From Bursaphelenchus xylophilus (lineage: Eukaryota > Nematoda > Chromadorea > Rhabditida > Aphelenchoididae), in the NCBI GenBank assembly GCA_904066235.2, contig CAJFCV020000004.1, forward strand, positions 12,730,884 to 12,794,883: DNA of 64,000 nt, in the 5' to 3' direction. The notes beneath the pieces are model-generated. The model was given only the letters and a program-made list of their open reading frames with translations, searched no databases and was not told the DNA's origin. Within the stretch, counting starts at the first letter, position 1; each line of letters opens with the position of its first letter. A program made the translations under genes and the position numbers. Positions 12,550 to 25,019 of the stretch are shown one piece after another.

Positions 12550-14396
12550 GACTATTTACCAATTCTCAAGCCGCGTCAGCGTCGATTTAAATAATGAAAA
12601 TTTATTCCGTCCGGCAGTTGTCTAAACAACGTTCGCTGCACATCGGACCTTGCGTGCCTCTGCAAGAGCCTCCCACGGTCGGTTCATGAATCAGGCCCAA
12701 GGCCAAATATCCATGCATTGGGGGTTGCGTCAGAAAAGGTTAACAATGACTACGTGGTCCAAACTTCGCTTTACTACATATATCTAAAACCAGTGTATAA
12801 AACCGACAGCGCAGAGTCTATTCCGATCACCGGACTCCTCAGTTTGACGTGCATCGTTTTCTTAGGCCTGATTCAAATATAGAAATTGAAAATTGAATAT
12901 CAGAATGTCATTGTGGTACAAGTTCAAAATGAAAAATAAAATTTCGGTAGCTTTGAAATTTATGTGTGCCTTTTGTTGCGTAAAAATAAAAATGCTTTAT
13001 GTTGGTAATGCGACAGCTGGAGAGTCATGTCTACGCCGTGCGGAATCTTGCCGTCGTACCTCCGCACACGGCAATGAATCAAAATGCACTGTGCTGCACA
13101 GTGAAAAAATGGTCTCTCTGAAAGGACAGTCAAAGCTTTGGCACGTGCGTTTTTTCACTCGCAGAGTGCCGATTGTTTGTCGCTTCGCGGTGCTGACTGC
13201 TCGATGCAAAGACGTGTTGGGAAATTCGCGGATTTCTGGATTTTTTATTTAAACTTTCTTTGATATAGCAGAGGTTCCTCGTTCCGACCATTGTTGTGAC
13301 TTGAATTGGCTTGTCGTACCTCCGAGATTCTTCGGTATAGAAATGCGTCGTTGTGCAGTGATTCAACCGTTTTTCAAGAAATTACCCATTTTGTTATCTT
13401 GTACTTTTAAAGAAACATAACTTATTTACAAGGCAAGTGCTCGTAAGTTTTCTTTCAATTTCGCACGCAGAGGCATATCAGCAAGGCATATCAGTTCTTG
13501 AAAAGTTATCGTACTTTGCAGGGGCTCTCAAAACATTCAGCGATCTTTGCGGTGGAGAGAGCATGCGTAATGGAGAGGGGAAAAGCACTTTTTGGCCATA
13601 TCCTCGCCACTCGTTAGATAAAAGTATGTACGAAATCTGCCGTGTCAAAAATTCGCATCAAATTTGCTACATTTCGTTTCAGGTCTAAAACTCCCGTGCC
13701 TTTCTGCAAAGCGCGAGCAAGGAACTCCGTAGAAGATTCTTCGATGCCTGCGCCAAATTTCATCAAAAACCGTGCGTCGCACTTCGAGCACTTCCCCTGT
13801 TGCTTTGACATTCCGTTGGCATTATCTGCTTTTTATACTCCGCATAATTTGAAGGGAGCAACATGCATGTTGAGGGGAAAAAACCAGGGCGGCGAAAGAG
13901 CTGCGACAATTGTTCCACTTTTATCAGCTGGATCTTCGGTCGATTTGCATGTAAGTTCACGAAAAACTCGGGAATGCAATCTTTGATCCTTGCTCAGGCC
14001 GTGTAATTGTGTTACAAAGTGCTCTCTAGTTTGAAAACCAACATAACTCAGCTTCAAATTTCTTGTCTGCGTCTCAATCATCCGCCACGCCATCGCTCCT
14101 TTTTGCATTTGGCTGTTTTTGTCAATAAATTTTTTTAAAAAGTCTCACGTCATCAAAAATTCTATTTTGGAGTGTGAGGTGAGGCTAAGTATTACGGTAA
14201 ATGCACTCTTGTCAGATGCACTTGAATGTGTTTCTAGCCCAATGAGTCAATTAAGACTCCAATTTAGCTATCGAATTTTATCAATTTGGATTGAAACCTC
14301 TGCTTTGCTCTTATTATTTGAACCCACCAAATATTAATCCTACCTACGCTCGTTCTTAAGCCGCCTGTAAGCGTTGATTAATCAGTTTGGCTGAGA
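12550..14396. other. Intergenic region upstream of the P450 gene
   Basis: A TATAAAA box lies at about 12796-12802 on the + strand, and a Cys-containing open frame from 12905 follows, but nothing ties it to a known protein, so it is not called as a gene. A degenerate PIF/Harbinger-like MITE occupies about 13440-13799, ending in CACTTCCCCTG. Confidence 0.4.
13440..13799. repeat. Degenerate PIF/Harbinger-like MITE
   Basis: Inner blocks GAGAGAGCATGCGTAATGGA, TTTTTGGCCATATC and CAAAGCGCGAGCAAGGAA match the reference copy at 6.7 kb in order; the right terminus GCGTCGCACTTCGAGCACTT is recognisable. The left terminus is eroded. Confidence 0.6.
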
Positions 14397-17065
14397 ATGA
14401 TTCCGCAGATACTTTTGCTGATTGCGGTTTATCTGTTCTACAATTTGTATTGGAAACGGAGAAACCTGCCTCCGGGCCCAACGCCATGGCCAATTTTTGG
14501 GAATTTGCTTCAAGCTGCGCTGCAACCTCCGCCCAACGCATTTTTAGCGTGGAAGAAGAAATACGGAAGTGTGTTCACATACTGGAGAGCAGACATGCCG
14601 ACGATTATGCTGACGGATTACGCGTCGATTGAACATGTCCTGCTGAAGCTGCCGGAGACAGTGGTGGACAGAGTTCCGATGCACTCGTTTAATGATAAGT
14701 ACCGGTGTAAGTCATCGATTTTTGAAAAGATGAACAAGACGAAGCGCTCGCGTTGCTTGGAAATCTTTTGGTGCAGACGACCTAGAAAAGCCTTTGTCAT
14801 CTCGGGCCATCTTTACAAAAAAATTTTATTTTTCCAGCAGGGCCCCACAAGCTTTCGAAATTCACGAAGTACCACAAGTGAGACGCTCGCCGGATTTTCT
14901 CACATATTGCGCACACTTTGGGCATGCCTGAAAGTTTTATTTATGTGGCGCCTTCTGTGGATAGCCGAGATATTCAACGTTTTTTGCTCCCGAGAAAGTA
15001 CGCAAACGCTGAGAGCGGTCGCGTGAAAAAAAATAATTTTTTGTAATGGCGATACTGCTTTGTATGGCAATTTTTTTGGTGCGGGGGCTTGTCCGCAAGT
15101 AAAATTTTTTTTCACTGTTTTGGCAAACAAGCGTCTGCAACAGTTATAAGACCTTTATATCTCCAGACAGAAGATGCCGCGCTTAACAAAGTCTCTATAT
15201 TTCATTGTGAGCTCATCTCTTCTGAGGGTCGCATCCAAAACGCTAAGTTTCTTGGCCAAAACAGCAATACATTTTTATGTTTTTTCAGCCGGAGACCATG
15301 GCGTTCTCTTTATCAGCGGGCCGGAATGGAGAAACAGTCGGCGAAATACCCTTCGAATCCTTCGAGATTTGGGAATGGGAAAGAATGTCATGCAACAAAG
15401 GGTAAAGCATCATTTCAGATAAACGGAGATGCTTTGATTTCCAGATGCTCACCGAAATTAAAGACGTCTTGCGAATATTCACCAAGCATTCTGCTTCAAC
15501 AGAACCCCAAGACATTTGCTACGATATAAATCGAGCCGTTGGCAATATCATCAACTCCATTTTATTTGGCTATAGGTTTGAAGGGGCCAAACAAGAAGAG
15601 TACGATGAGTTGCAGCGTCGAGTCAACGAGCATGTCAAAATGCTGGCACATCCATTGGTGATGATTGGAACTTATCGAATTGAGACCTTCGAGAAACTTC
15701 CGTTTGTTAACAGCGCGTTGAAGCGGCTGCAGAAAAAGGCGCTGACGAAATTCTTCAGCGGCCAGATTAGTGAGCACGAAAGAAAGCTGCGGTTTGATGG
15801 AGACGCTCCGAATACCGATTTCGTCGAGAGTTATTTGAAACAAATGTACAAACAGTGGGAGAAGGGTGACTATGAGAGTTTTAGGTAAGCAAAAGCAGAA
15901 GATTGTTGTGCTCTTAAGGCATTCAAAAGGGGAGTGCGAATTGGTTAAAGAGGTGTCTTGCAGCTTTGTAGATGCCCTGGCTTAGGGCAGGCACCAGAAG
16001 AATTGTTCATTTGGGGGCGCGTCACGACATTTCGGGTCGACGACAGTTTGAGCCAATCGATCGATACGGGGCGTAGTTCAGGTATATACCCAAAAAAACG
16101 GTTTTAAGAAGTGTCCAGGAATCCTGGAAAAGCGGTTGGATGGTCGGCGGACGCTCGGCGAACGCGCGGCGAAGACTTCAAATGTCCGCTTTTTCTATTT
16201 TGACTAATTCCCCCAACGAGAAAGCAGTAAGAAAAAGTGGTGAATCGGACTAGAGTAACGCCTGAGACAAAAATTTTGAATTTTATCAAACAGTGAAAAG
16301 AAAAAATTGATATCACTTTTCTTTGTAGTCGCGACATTCTCGTCTCAATATGCGCCGACCTCTGGCTGGCAGGCCAAGAATCGACCAGCAATACGATCAA
16401 CTGGGGAATCGCTTACTTGGCCAACAATCCCGGAATTCAAGAACGCGCTTATCAAGAGATTCAAAGTGTTGTCGGCGACCGGATTGTGACCATGGCGGAT
16501 CGTCCAAGTCTTCCGTATCTCAATGCTATTGTTTCGGTGAGACTGTATATTCGTCGTTAAAAAACAATGATTTAGGAATCGCAACGTATTGGCAATGTTA
16601 TTCCGGCGTTAGTCCCACGCAGGCATCATAAAGACATAAAGATTAATGGATTTACAATCAAAGCTGGAACGGCAATAGTTCCGCAAGTCTCGGCGGTGCT
16701 TTATGATGAAAATGTAAGGGGTATTTGGACAAAGAAGAATGAATTGAACTTTTAGGTGTTTCCAAATCCCCACAACTTCAATCCTGACCGCTTCCTAGAC
16801 GAAAACGGGCACTACAAAAAGATCGACGAGTTCATTCCATTCGTCGTTGGAAAAAGAAGCTGTCTTGGAGAGGGTTTAGCCAGAATGGAGCTGTTCCTGT
16901 TCATGAGTAACTTGTTGGCAAGGTTTAAGGTAAGAAATGGAAGTGTAATAAAGATTGGTTTGTTTTCAGTTCCTCCCAGCGAATGGGCAGATCGATGTGA
17001 CTAGGATATGGGGTGGGACGGCGACAATGAAGCCTTGGAAATGCAAAGTTATACCTCGATTTTAA
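14397..17065 (+). CDS. Cytochrome P450, CYP2-clan nematode type (copy 1)
   Basis: Seven exons: 14397-14706, 15289-15401, 15445-15884, 16329-16536, 16576-16713, 16756-16929 and 16970-17065, giving 492 residues, a normal P450 length. An N-terminal membrane anchor ([18 protein letters not shown]) is followed by the proline hinge [14 protein letters not shown]. The I-helix reads [15 protein letters not shown], the K-helix has the ExxR motif as ESQR, and the heme loop is [10 protein letters not shown] with the axial Cys. It should be an ER monooxygenase acting on small lipids or xenobiotics; the substrate is unknown. It faces an inverted paralogue at 18.4-22.1 kb with nearly identical exon lengths (only exon 3 differs, 440 against 446 nt). 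A PIF/Harbinger-like MITE fragment lies in intron 1. AATAAA follows at about 17112. Confidence 0.93.
14865..15060. repeat. PIF/Harbinger-like MITE fragment in P450 copy 1, intron 1
   Basis: Blocks ACCACAAGTGAGACGCTC, GGCATGCCTGAAAGTTTTAT and CGAGAAAGTACGCAAACGCT follow the order of the reference copy at 6.7 kb. Only the left half is preserved. It is absent from the matching intron of P450 copy 2. Confidence 0.55.
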
Positions 17066-18377
17066 GATCTTCTTAAGAGTTGTTGTTTGTTATAAAATTG
17101 GTACTTGTTCATAATAAAGCATTTTTGACGGTGCGGAGGAACCTCTGGACAACGAATCCCTATGATGCGTAGGATGTCCTCAATCTCGGCACTGATCTGA
17201 ATCATGATGTCATCATTGTGCGGAATTATGAATAAATATATTATAGGCTAAAAGATTAAGCGCTGAAGATGTGTCGACGCAGTGCCTCAGGTGTGATTCT
17301 CAGTCTTTCTTTAAAATTTTTCCCAGAAATGTGAGCTTTGCAGAGCCGCCGCGTTGTTCAACGATCTCTGTCAATGAGAGCAGTTTCGTGGAGAAAAACT
17401 CCTTGAACCATCGGTTATTTCTGCATACAGTAGTCCAGTAGCAAGAGACGTACCATTTGGCAGCAGGGAAGAAAACAAATGCCTATCAGCAGGAATATTA
17501 TCGGCAGCATCTTCGGAGTTGGTTAATCAAGGCCATCTCCTTATACAGACGTTCGAAAGCACGGACTACAATTTTCGGCGCAATTTGTACGGAGAAATGT
17601 AGGGAGGAAAAGCTCAGGGTGTCTTTTGAAAACAAATTAGAAGAGGGGTAGCTTTTCCTTAAACAAGTTTAGAGAGAGCATACGCAACTTTTTACTTCCC
17701 GATTTTACCAAAAAAAAAGCCAAAAATTTTCCAAGTCCGAGAAAGTCAATTGAAAATCATTCCAAAAATTTTCAAAGTTTTAGCGGTTTCGGCTCGAAAA
17801 TAATTCTTCAAAACTTTGGGAAGGCATAGAAAGGTCAATTCAAAATATATTTTTTTCAAATTGAACCGGTTAAAAATGGCGGGTCTCAGCTACAGAAAAA
17901 TCTAAATTTCGGGAAAATCGGCGGAGTCTCCGCGGAGAAATCCAAAGAAAAAACTTACCCGTTTCGAGTGGCCCACCCTGTATTTGAAATAATGCGTGAC
18001 AATCGTGACGTATGGGGAAATTGCGAAATTTCGAAAAAAATTGGTACTGAAAGCTCAAAAAAGCGGCACTTTTGAAAAAGTCGGTTTTTTGCAATTTTCA
18101 AAATGACATTCCAACGACAGTGAAAAAAGAGTACCATATTCAGGTGTAGAATTGAATTTTACGAAATCTGAAAAAATGGCAGCATAGCTACAAAGACAAA
18201 GCCAAAAATTCCATTTTCCAGTACCGACCGGTCGATAATGACAGAGACTAAAAAAATTTCATTTGAGTATCACAGAGAGGCAAAAGAAGGATATATGGAA
18301 AAAAGTGAAAACGGTCAACGTTAAGAGGAAAACGCTAAATATCAATTTTATGAAAAACAAAAAATCTTAAAAAATTG
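17066..18377. other. Interval between the two convergent P450 genes
   Basis: No gene seen. It is the axis of the inverted P450 duplication. Its sequence is A/T rich with several short A-tracts and carries polyadenylation signals for copy 1. I see no clear palindrome spanning the centre. Confidence 0.4.
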
Positions 18378-21300
18378 TTAAAACCGAGGTATAACTTTGC
18401 ATTTCCATGGATTCATTGTTGCCGTCCCACCCCATACCCTACTCACATCGATCTGTCTGTTCTCTGGAAGGAACTGAAAATAAAGTCAATCTTTATTTCG
18501 CTCCCAGTTCTTACTTTAAACCTTGCCAACAAGTTACTCATGAACAGGAACAGCTCCATTCTGGCTAAACCCTCTCCAAGACAATTCCTTTTCCCAACGA
18601 TGAATGGGATGAACTCATCGATCTTTCTGTAGTGCCCGTTCTCGTCTAGGAAGCGGTCAGGATTGAAGTTGTGGGGATTTGGAAACACCTAAAAGTTCAA
18701 TTCATTCTTCTTTGTCCAAATACCCCTTACATTTTCATCATAAAGCACCGCCGAGACTTGTGGAACTATTGCTGTACCCGCTTTGATTGTAAACCCGTTA
18801 ATTTTGAGGTCTTTATGATGTCTGCGTGGGACTAGCGCTGGGATAATATTGGCTATCCGTTGCGATTCCTAAACAATTGGTTTTAAGCAAATATTATTTA
18901 ATGATATGAACTTTTTCTTAAAGGACCACAACAACTACATTTGAATCGAGTTTTTTACGGCTTGGAAGTGCGCCTCGCCAAAAGTTGCGAAAATCCCGCG
19001 AAAAAAACAAATACAAAAAATAATCGAGAATTTTTCTCGAAAATGCAAGCTTGAAGAAAGTTTGAACTAGTTCATGTTCCAAAGCTGCTGAAAAACGCTT
19101 CTTTTTCATGTGGATTCTGCCAATACCCATTCTGATGCTCTTGGGGAAAGTCTGATGTAAGTTTTTTTTGGTTTTTTCACGTTTAGGTAGGAGTGAAGGA
19201 TCTTGAACAATATTTCTGCGGTCCTTTCGAAAAACAGCACGTGCGCAGTCTTGAGGAGCAAGTTTTGGACTCAAGGCTTGTGTTGTGCCCATGTTCTTGC
19301 CTTGTTCGTGCTGTTTTTTCCCGTTTAGAGGTATTTTATATTGTTTTAGTCAACTCTTTCAATTTCAGAATTGTTCAATCGCCTAGAACACGATCCATGT
19401 GTCTTCGTGAATCAATGGATCTGCGAGGGAAACGAAAAGGGGTCGTACACCAGAAAATTGAACAAAAACTGCATGATTGATGTTTTATTGATGTATAATA
19501 TTATATAACAAAATAATAAAAGCTAAATTAAAAGATTAATTATATCCGTTTTGAAACACATTTAGGCCTAATTACAGTTGCATGTTGATAGTTCATTCAT
19601 CTGCATGTGTCATTCCAGGCTACTGAACAATTCTGAAATTGAAAGAGTTGACTAAAACAATATAAAATACCTCTAAACGCAAAAAAACAGCACGAACAAA
19701 GCAAGAACATGGGCACAGCACAAGCCTTGAGTCCAAAACTTGCTCCTCAAGACTGCGCACGTGCTGTTTTTCGAAAGGACCGCAAAAATATTGTTCAAGA
19801 TCCTTCACTCCTACCTAAACGTGAAAAACCAAGCAAAAACCAAAAAAAAACTTACATCAGACTTTCCCCAAGAGCATCAGAATGGGTGTTGGCAGAATCC
19901 ACATGAACAAGAAGCGTTTTTCAGCAGATTTGGAACATGAACTAGTTCAAACTTTCTTCAAGTTTGCATTTTCGAGAATGCAAAAAAATTCTCGATTATT
20001 TTTTGTATTTGTTTTTTTCGCGGGATTTTCGCAACTTTTGGCGAGGCGCACCTCCAAGCCGTAAAAAACTCGATTCAAATGTAGTTGTTGTGGTCCTTTA
20101 AAGTCATGCAAAATATGTAGTTCCGTAGACTCACCGAAACAATAGCATTGAGATACGGAAGACCTGGACGATCCGCCATGGTCACAGGCCGCTCGCCAAC
20201 CACATTTTGAATGTCTTGAAAAACGCGGTCTTGAATGTCAGGATTGTTGGCCAAATAAGCGATTCCCCAGTTGATCGTATTGCTGGTCGATTCTTGGCCT
20301 GCCAACCAGAGATCGTAACACATTGAGGCGAGGATATCGTGGCTGAAGAGAGCCAGTAAATATAAGTTTTTGCTTTGACTATGAAATAAAAAGCAAGATA
20401 TTTTTAAGGATATCTTTTGCCGGTATGCAACCATAGATATGAAAAGCGTAATTTTTTAAAAGTGGAAGCTTGCGTCGCAAACTTCCGTGAAACAAAACTG
20501 GTCCATTGCAAAAAATTTCAGAGGTCCGAAGTTAAGGTCAAAAGAACAGCCGTACAGCGAAGTGCTTCCATAACGTGTAAATTTTTAGGCCAATTGCGCT
20601 TTGTTGTACAGATATTCCACTGTATATTTTCTTTCTTCTTCTTTACCTAAAGCTCTCATAATCACCCTCATCCCTTCGTTTATGCATTTGCTTCAAATAA
20701 CTCTCTACGTAATCAGTACTCTGTGCATCGCCACACAACTGCAGCTCCTTTTCGTGTTCACTAATTTGGTTGCGAAAGAATTTTGTCAAGTCAAGCGCTG
20801 TTTGTTGCAGCCGTTTCAACGCGCCGTTAACGAACGGCAGTTTCTCAAACGTGTCGATCCGATACGTTCCAATCATCACCAACGGATGCGCCAGCATTTT
20901 AACATGCTCGCTGACTCGGCGCTGCAACTCGTCGTACTCTTCTTGCTTGGCCCCTTCGAACCTATAACCGAACAAAAGAGAGTTGATTATATTGCCGACC
21001 GCTCGGTTTATATCGTAGCAAATGTCTTGCGGTTCCGTGGAAGCTGAATAATCGGTGAAAGTTCGCAAAGTATCTTCAATTTCGGCGAGCATCTGAAAAT
21101 GAAAGTCGCCGCGTTTATTCGAAAAATATGTCTTACTTTTTGTTCCATGACATTCTTTCCCATTCCAAATTCTCTAAAGATTTGAAGGGCATATCTTCGG
21201 TTGTCTCTCCATTCCGTGCCGCTGATAAACAGAACGCCATGATCTCCAGCTGAAAAACAAAAAAAATGCATTGGTGTTTTGATCAAGTAAATCAGATCAA

Positions 21301-22120
21301 GCGTTTTGGATGAGACTCCCAGAAGAGATGCGCTGAAGTGACAGTGAAACGTAGAGACGTTCTTATGTCCGGTATCTTCCGACTGGGTGGATTTTGCTGT
21401 CTCCGAACAGGCGCGTGTTTGCCGAGACAGTCAAAAATCTTGCAAATGTGAAAAGAAACTGAAGGATGAGCGCAGAAGACAATGGGCCTCCCTAGATCGT
21501 CTTCACCAAAAGATTAATCCTTTGGAAGTGCTATATCATCATCCCAGAGCAAAGCGAGCGGTCCATTCCTAGCCAGAAAAAGATATGAACGTCGCTCTTG
21601 GGGTACTTTGCAAATTTCGATTTTTTTTTCGGTCTCCGCTAGCAAAATGAAAAACATTACATTATATGTATATAAGGATGGTCCGAGAGGACAAGGGCTT
21701 TTCTAGATTGCCTCCGCCAAAGTATGCGTTTTTTATAAGCGTTGTATTATAATCTCAAAAAGAAGCGACCGTTTATTTCCCCCTCCATCCTTCAAAAATC
21801 CACGACTTACACCGGTACTTGGCATTGAACGAGTGCATCGGAACCCTATCTACCAAAGTCTCCGGCAATTGCGTCAGAACATGTTCGATTGCCGCGTAAT
21901 CCGCCAACATGACCGTTGGCATATCACCTCTCCAGAATGTAAAAACACTTCCGTATTTCTTCTTCCACTCGAGAAATGCGTTGGTTGGGGGTTGCAGCGC
22001 AGCTTGAAGCAGATTCCCAAAAATCGGCCATGGCGTTGGGCCCGGAGGCAGATTTCTCCGTTTCCAATACAAATCGTAGAACAGACAAACCGTAATCAGC
22101 AACAGTATCTGCAGAATCAT
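18378..22120 (-). CDS. Cytochrome P450, CYP2-clan nematode type (copy 2, inverted paralogue)
   Basis: Seven exons read leftward: 22120-21811, 21249-21137, 21092-20647, 20342-20135, 18868-18731, 18688-18515 and 18473-18378, giving 494 residues. Anchor and hinge ([10 protein letters not shown]), I-helix [19 protein letters not shown] and heme loop [10 protein letters not shown] are all intact, so the enzyme looks functional. Exon 3 is two codons longer than in copy 1 (AL-DL insertion). An in-frame ATG eight codons short of alignment also exists upstream, but the start here matches copy 1. Intron 4 is 1266 nt because a fold-back element fills it, whereas the same intron in copy 1 is 39 nt. Promoter-proximal sequence (GTTCTTAAGCCGC) is shared with copy 1, so the duplication included the 5' flank. 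Confidence 0.92.
18922..20097. mobile_element. Fold-back element with TTAA flanks inside P450 copy 2, intron 4
   Basis: Two inverted arms, about 18922-19378 and 19622-20097, match over their whole length (AGGACCACAACAACTACATT at both outer ends, CAATTTCAGAATTGTTCA at the inner ends), separated by a spacer of about 243 bp. TTAA stands at 18918-18921 and 20098-20101, which fits a TTAA-targeting element such as piggyBac, though the termini do not look like a textbook piggyBac end. Small open frames in the arms mirror each other and look like chance or old captured sequence. As transcribed intron RNA the arms would form a hairpin of about 450 bp. Confidence 0.8.
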
Positions 22121-23202
22121 TCTCAGTCAACTGATTAATCATTGCTTACCAGCGGCTTAAGAACGTGGGTAATGCGGCTTGATAACGGGAGCCAGGATTG
22201 CAAAACTTTTCTAAAAAAAGAACGGTTGAAAAGCATTTTTTCCGGGGTGAATTAAGAGTGTAGAAGTACAGGAAAAATATTATCAAAACAAAAGGGCAGG
22301 AATTTCAATAAAAGTGTGTAAAGTTGAAGGTTTTACTTTTAGCATTCCCGGAAAAAGAGCTCGAGTTTCGCAACAAATGAACTCACAGGGGATAGGTTCA
22401 TTACGAAAGAAATAGGCCTAGTCACCGCGCAGATTTTGATAAAACTTGGCACAAGTTTAGATGCATTTTTCTAAGACATATGAGAGAGGGATATCTTAAC
22501 TCCAGTTCGCAGTATCCAGAAACTGCCGGCATTTATAAGACAAAAGTTGGAAATATTGTGGTACTTTGAGAATTTTGGGATTAGGGGTTTCATGCCTACT
22601 TATACCGCATTTTTGATTGGTAATGTTTCAACAAAAAGACTGTCCGCGCGAAGCTGACAAAGCCAAGAAGTGTTTTTCTCTGCCGCAGCTCTCTCCCAGC
22701 CTTCAGCAGGCCTCCGCCAGGTCTTCCACAAGCAGCTGTTTGCGCATTTCTCTTGAAAAACTCTTTTTTCTCATTATTCCTATCGTAATTCGTCTCTCAG
22801 ATGTAGTGCATGACGAAGTTAGTTTTTTCTGCGAAAAATTTATATCAAAGGACGGTCTAATGCAAAGAATGGAGCAGCTAATTTTTTTTTGAACGTTAGA
22901 CGCAAATCAAAAACTCGAAGAAAAAATAAATTGATAATCGAAGTGTACTTTGCACAGCCAGACATATCAGTCTGTCGGGAAAATAACGCCTTGGTATCGT
23001 CCATTATTGATTTGCAACGTTGTAGACAAATATTTTTATGGTGGTGTTAAAGAGCTGGTACTAACAGTAATACAATCTAAATATAATAGCCCCGCAATTT
23101 TTGAATCTTTTCCGCGTGGGAGATGAGATATCAAAAAAGTTCTTTTTTGCTCTACATATGTAGTTTATCCTCTAGAAAAGACTGTAATTTCCAACTTACA
23201 TT
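22121..23202. other. Intergenic region
   Basis: Contains the 5' flank of P450 copy 2 and a worn PIF/Harbinger-like strip around 22385-22560 (CACAGGGGATAGG; TTTTTCTAAGACATATGAGA). No gene could be supported. Confidence 0.4.
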
Positions 23203-24561
23203 TTAATGAATTGATGACCCGACTGATGGATGCACAATAACTGTCCCCGCTCTTCCGCCACTTTGGACTTTCGCGCCGCTTTGCGACGTGAACCGTGAGG
23301 TCCGCAGTTGTTTGTAGTATACAAAAACTAATGAGCCAATCTCGACCGCGTGAAAGTAGATGAAGTACGGGCCAAAAAGTTTGGGAAGATTGGCGCCGGT
23401 GAGCTGAATTCAAATTGTTATCAGTTGTTTAAAAAAAAAATTTTTCTACCTTTGTTATGACATAAGAAAGTCCATACGGAGTGACTTTGAGGAAGAATTC
23501 GACCGCTACTGCTGATATGGCAATTTGGTTTACCTGAAGAAAGATATGTCCTTCAAAAATGACTTCTCTAACTTGGAGTGCATTATTACTCACAGGGACT
23601 GCATTAACCTACCGTATTCTAAAAACGAAAGTCTTTACCTTTTTGTTCGCTCGTGCAATCATCGCTTTTTGCCGTTTATGGTAGAGAAAATAGAAAGCGC
23701 ATCCCAGCATGACGTTGGTGAATACGATTGGCAAATTTACCGTCCACAGAAACGTCGAGTTCTGGCTGGTTTTGCTGGTGCCAGCGCAACCGTAGCTGAC
23801 GCAGTCCGATCGAGCGGCAGTGTCCGGCGCATAGACGGAATTGTGGCAAACCACAAAGAAATAGATTAGAAGTTGCGACAAAACATTGAATATTGCCAAG
23901 GACGCGCGGACAGTGCGTACGTGAGCGGTAAAGAGCGTGATGGTTATGATGCGATCCAGCGCGAGGAAGAGAATACTGATCGAGAGCGCCGGGTAGAAAC
24001 CAAAGTAGAAGGTGCTACTCCAGAAAACATAATGCATGGAGTATAGGGTACCTGAAAAAAGATGCATGGAAATTTTCATGGCAACTTAGTGCCCTATGCG
24101 CGACCTTCATTTTTTTATTTAAATTACCTACATACGCCAATATAAACCTCCGTATTACGAAACCTTTCTATAGTGGATAAATAGTTTGCTGCCGAGAGAG
24201 CGTGCGAAACGTGGAGAGCGGCCGCAGAAAAAACGCTTTATTTCTGCCATTAAATTTGAGCGTCGTACTTCGACCATTCATACTTTTCAGCCTTATTTTA
24301 GAGGCCGGAACAACTCCAAGCAACTCTTCTCGCAAAAAACCAACCTGTTCCTTCAAACGACCACAAAACATATGCAATGTAAGGCATCGGCAACATGCAG
24401 GAAAGCAACGCCGCAGCAAATTGAATAGTCAGATTGACGGATAAAAAGGAGTATTGTTGAATGATTAATCGAGTCAGTAGGCCTATTAAAATAAGAAAAG
24501 CAAAGAAAGAGATAAACATCAGTACAATAGTGGTATCATTTGTGATACTGGGCCATTCCAT
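23203..24561 (-). CDS. Nematode serpentine (7TM) chemoreceptor, class not resolved
   Basis: Four exons read leftward: 24561-24345, 24051-23639, 23533-23450 and 23403-23203, giving 304 residues. Hydrophobic segments can be followed in order: TM1 in VLMFISFFAFLILIGLLT, TM2 in FAAALLSCMLPMPYIAYV, TM3 ending at LFLALDRIITI (the DRY-like position), TM4 in FNVLSQLLIYFFVV, an extracellular loop with paired Cys, TM5 in IVFTNVMLGCAFYFLYH, TM6 in IAISAVAVEFFLKVTP and TM7 in FGPYFIYFHAVEIGSLVF. Single-exon TM7 plus a short polar tail is typical. The layout is that of nematode chemosensory receptors in the SR superfamilies; I cannot place it in one class. Exon 2 to 3 splits before TM6 at a phase-0 junction. 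Confidence 0.8.
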
Positions 24562-25019
24562 ATTTGTTTTTGAGCGCTGCAAATACTGTGACCTAAGATA
24601 CGGTAGCAGTGGGACAAATGCGTTTATAGCGGAGATTAAATCGCGCTTAAGTTGAGAGCAAATGAGCAAAAATTTTTGAGATATATCACAGGGCCATCTT
24701 TAAATTTGTACTTGCTAAAAGCGTTACATTACAACCATGGACGCAGTATAATACAGCAGCCTTTTTTCACCATTCTGGAGTCGTTAATGTTTCATAAAGA
24801 ATGGGCTTTGGTTTGGCACTTTAGAATGTAGTCTCTATGACCGGAGAATCCTATGCCAGTAATAACAAAGCACTTGTCCTCCGTAGCAGTCAAGGTTTGC
24901 CACAAACCACGACAAGAATAAACGTAAAGGACAAAATGTCTTAATGTAACCGCCGTTAGCTGCAGCTTTTGCGTACATAAAAGCTAGCGAGTGAATTGTT
25001 TCAAAACGTTCTTATCTTA

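Noticed and set aside
12905..13252. Small Cys-containing open frame after a TATA box
   Set aside because: No signal peptide of good quality, no splice partner and no recognisable domain; could be real but is not supported.
18918..19906. Mirror-image open frames in the P450-intron fold-back arms
   Set aside because: Both arise from the same inverted sequence; composition and length are what chance allows and no motif is present.
24186..24444. Plus-strand frames opposite the serpentine receptor
   Set aside because: Antisense shadows of exon 1 and of MITE-like sequence in its first intron.
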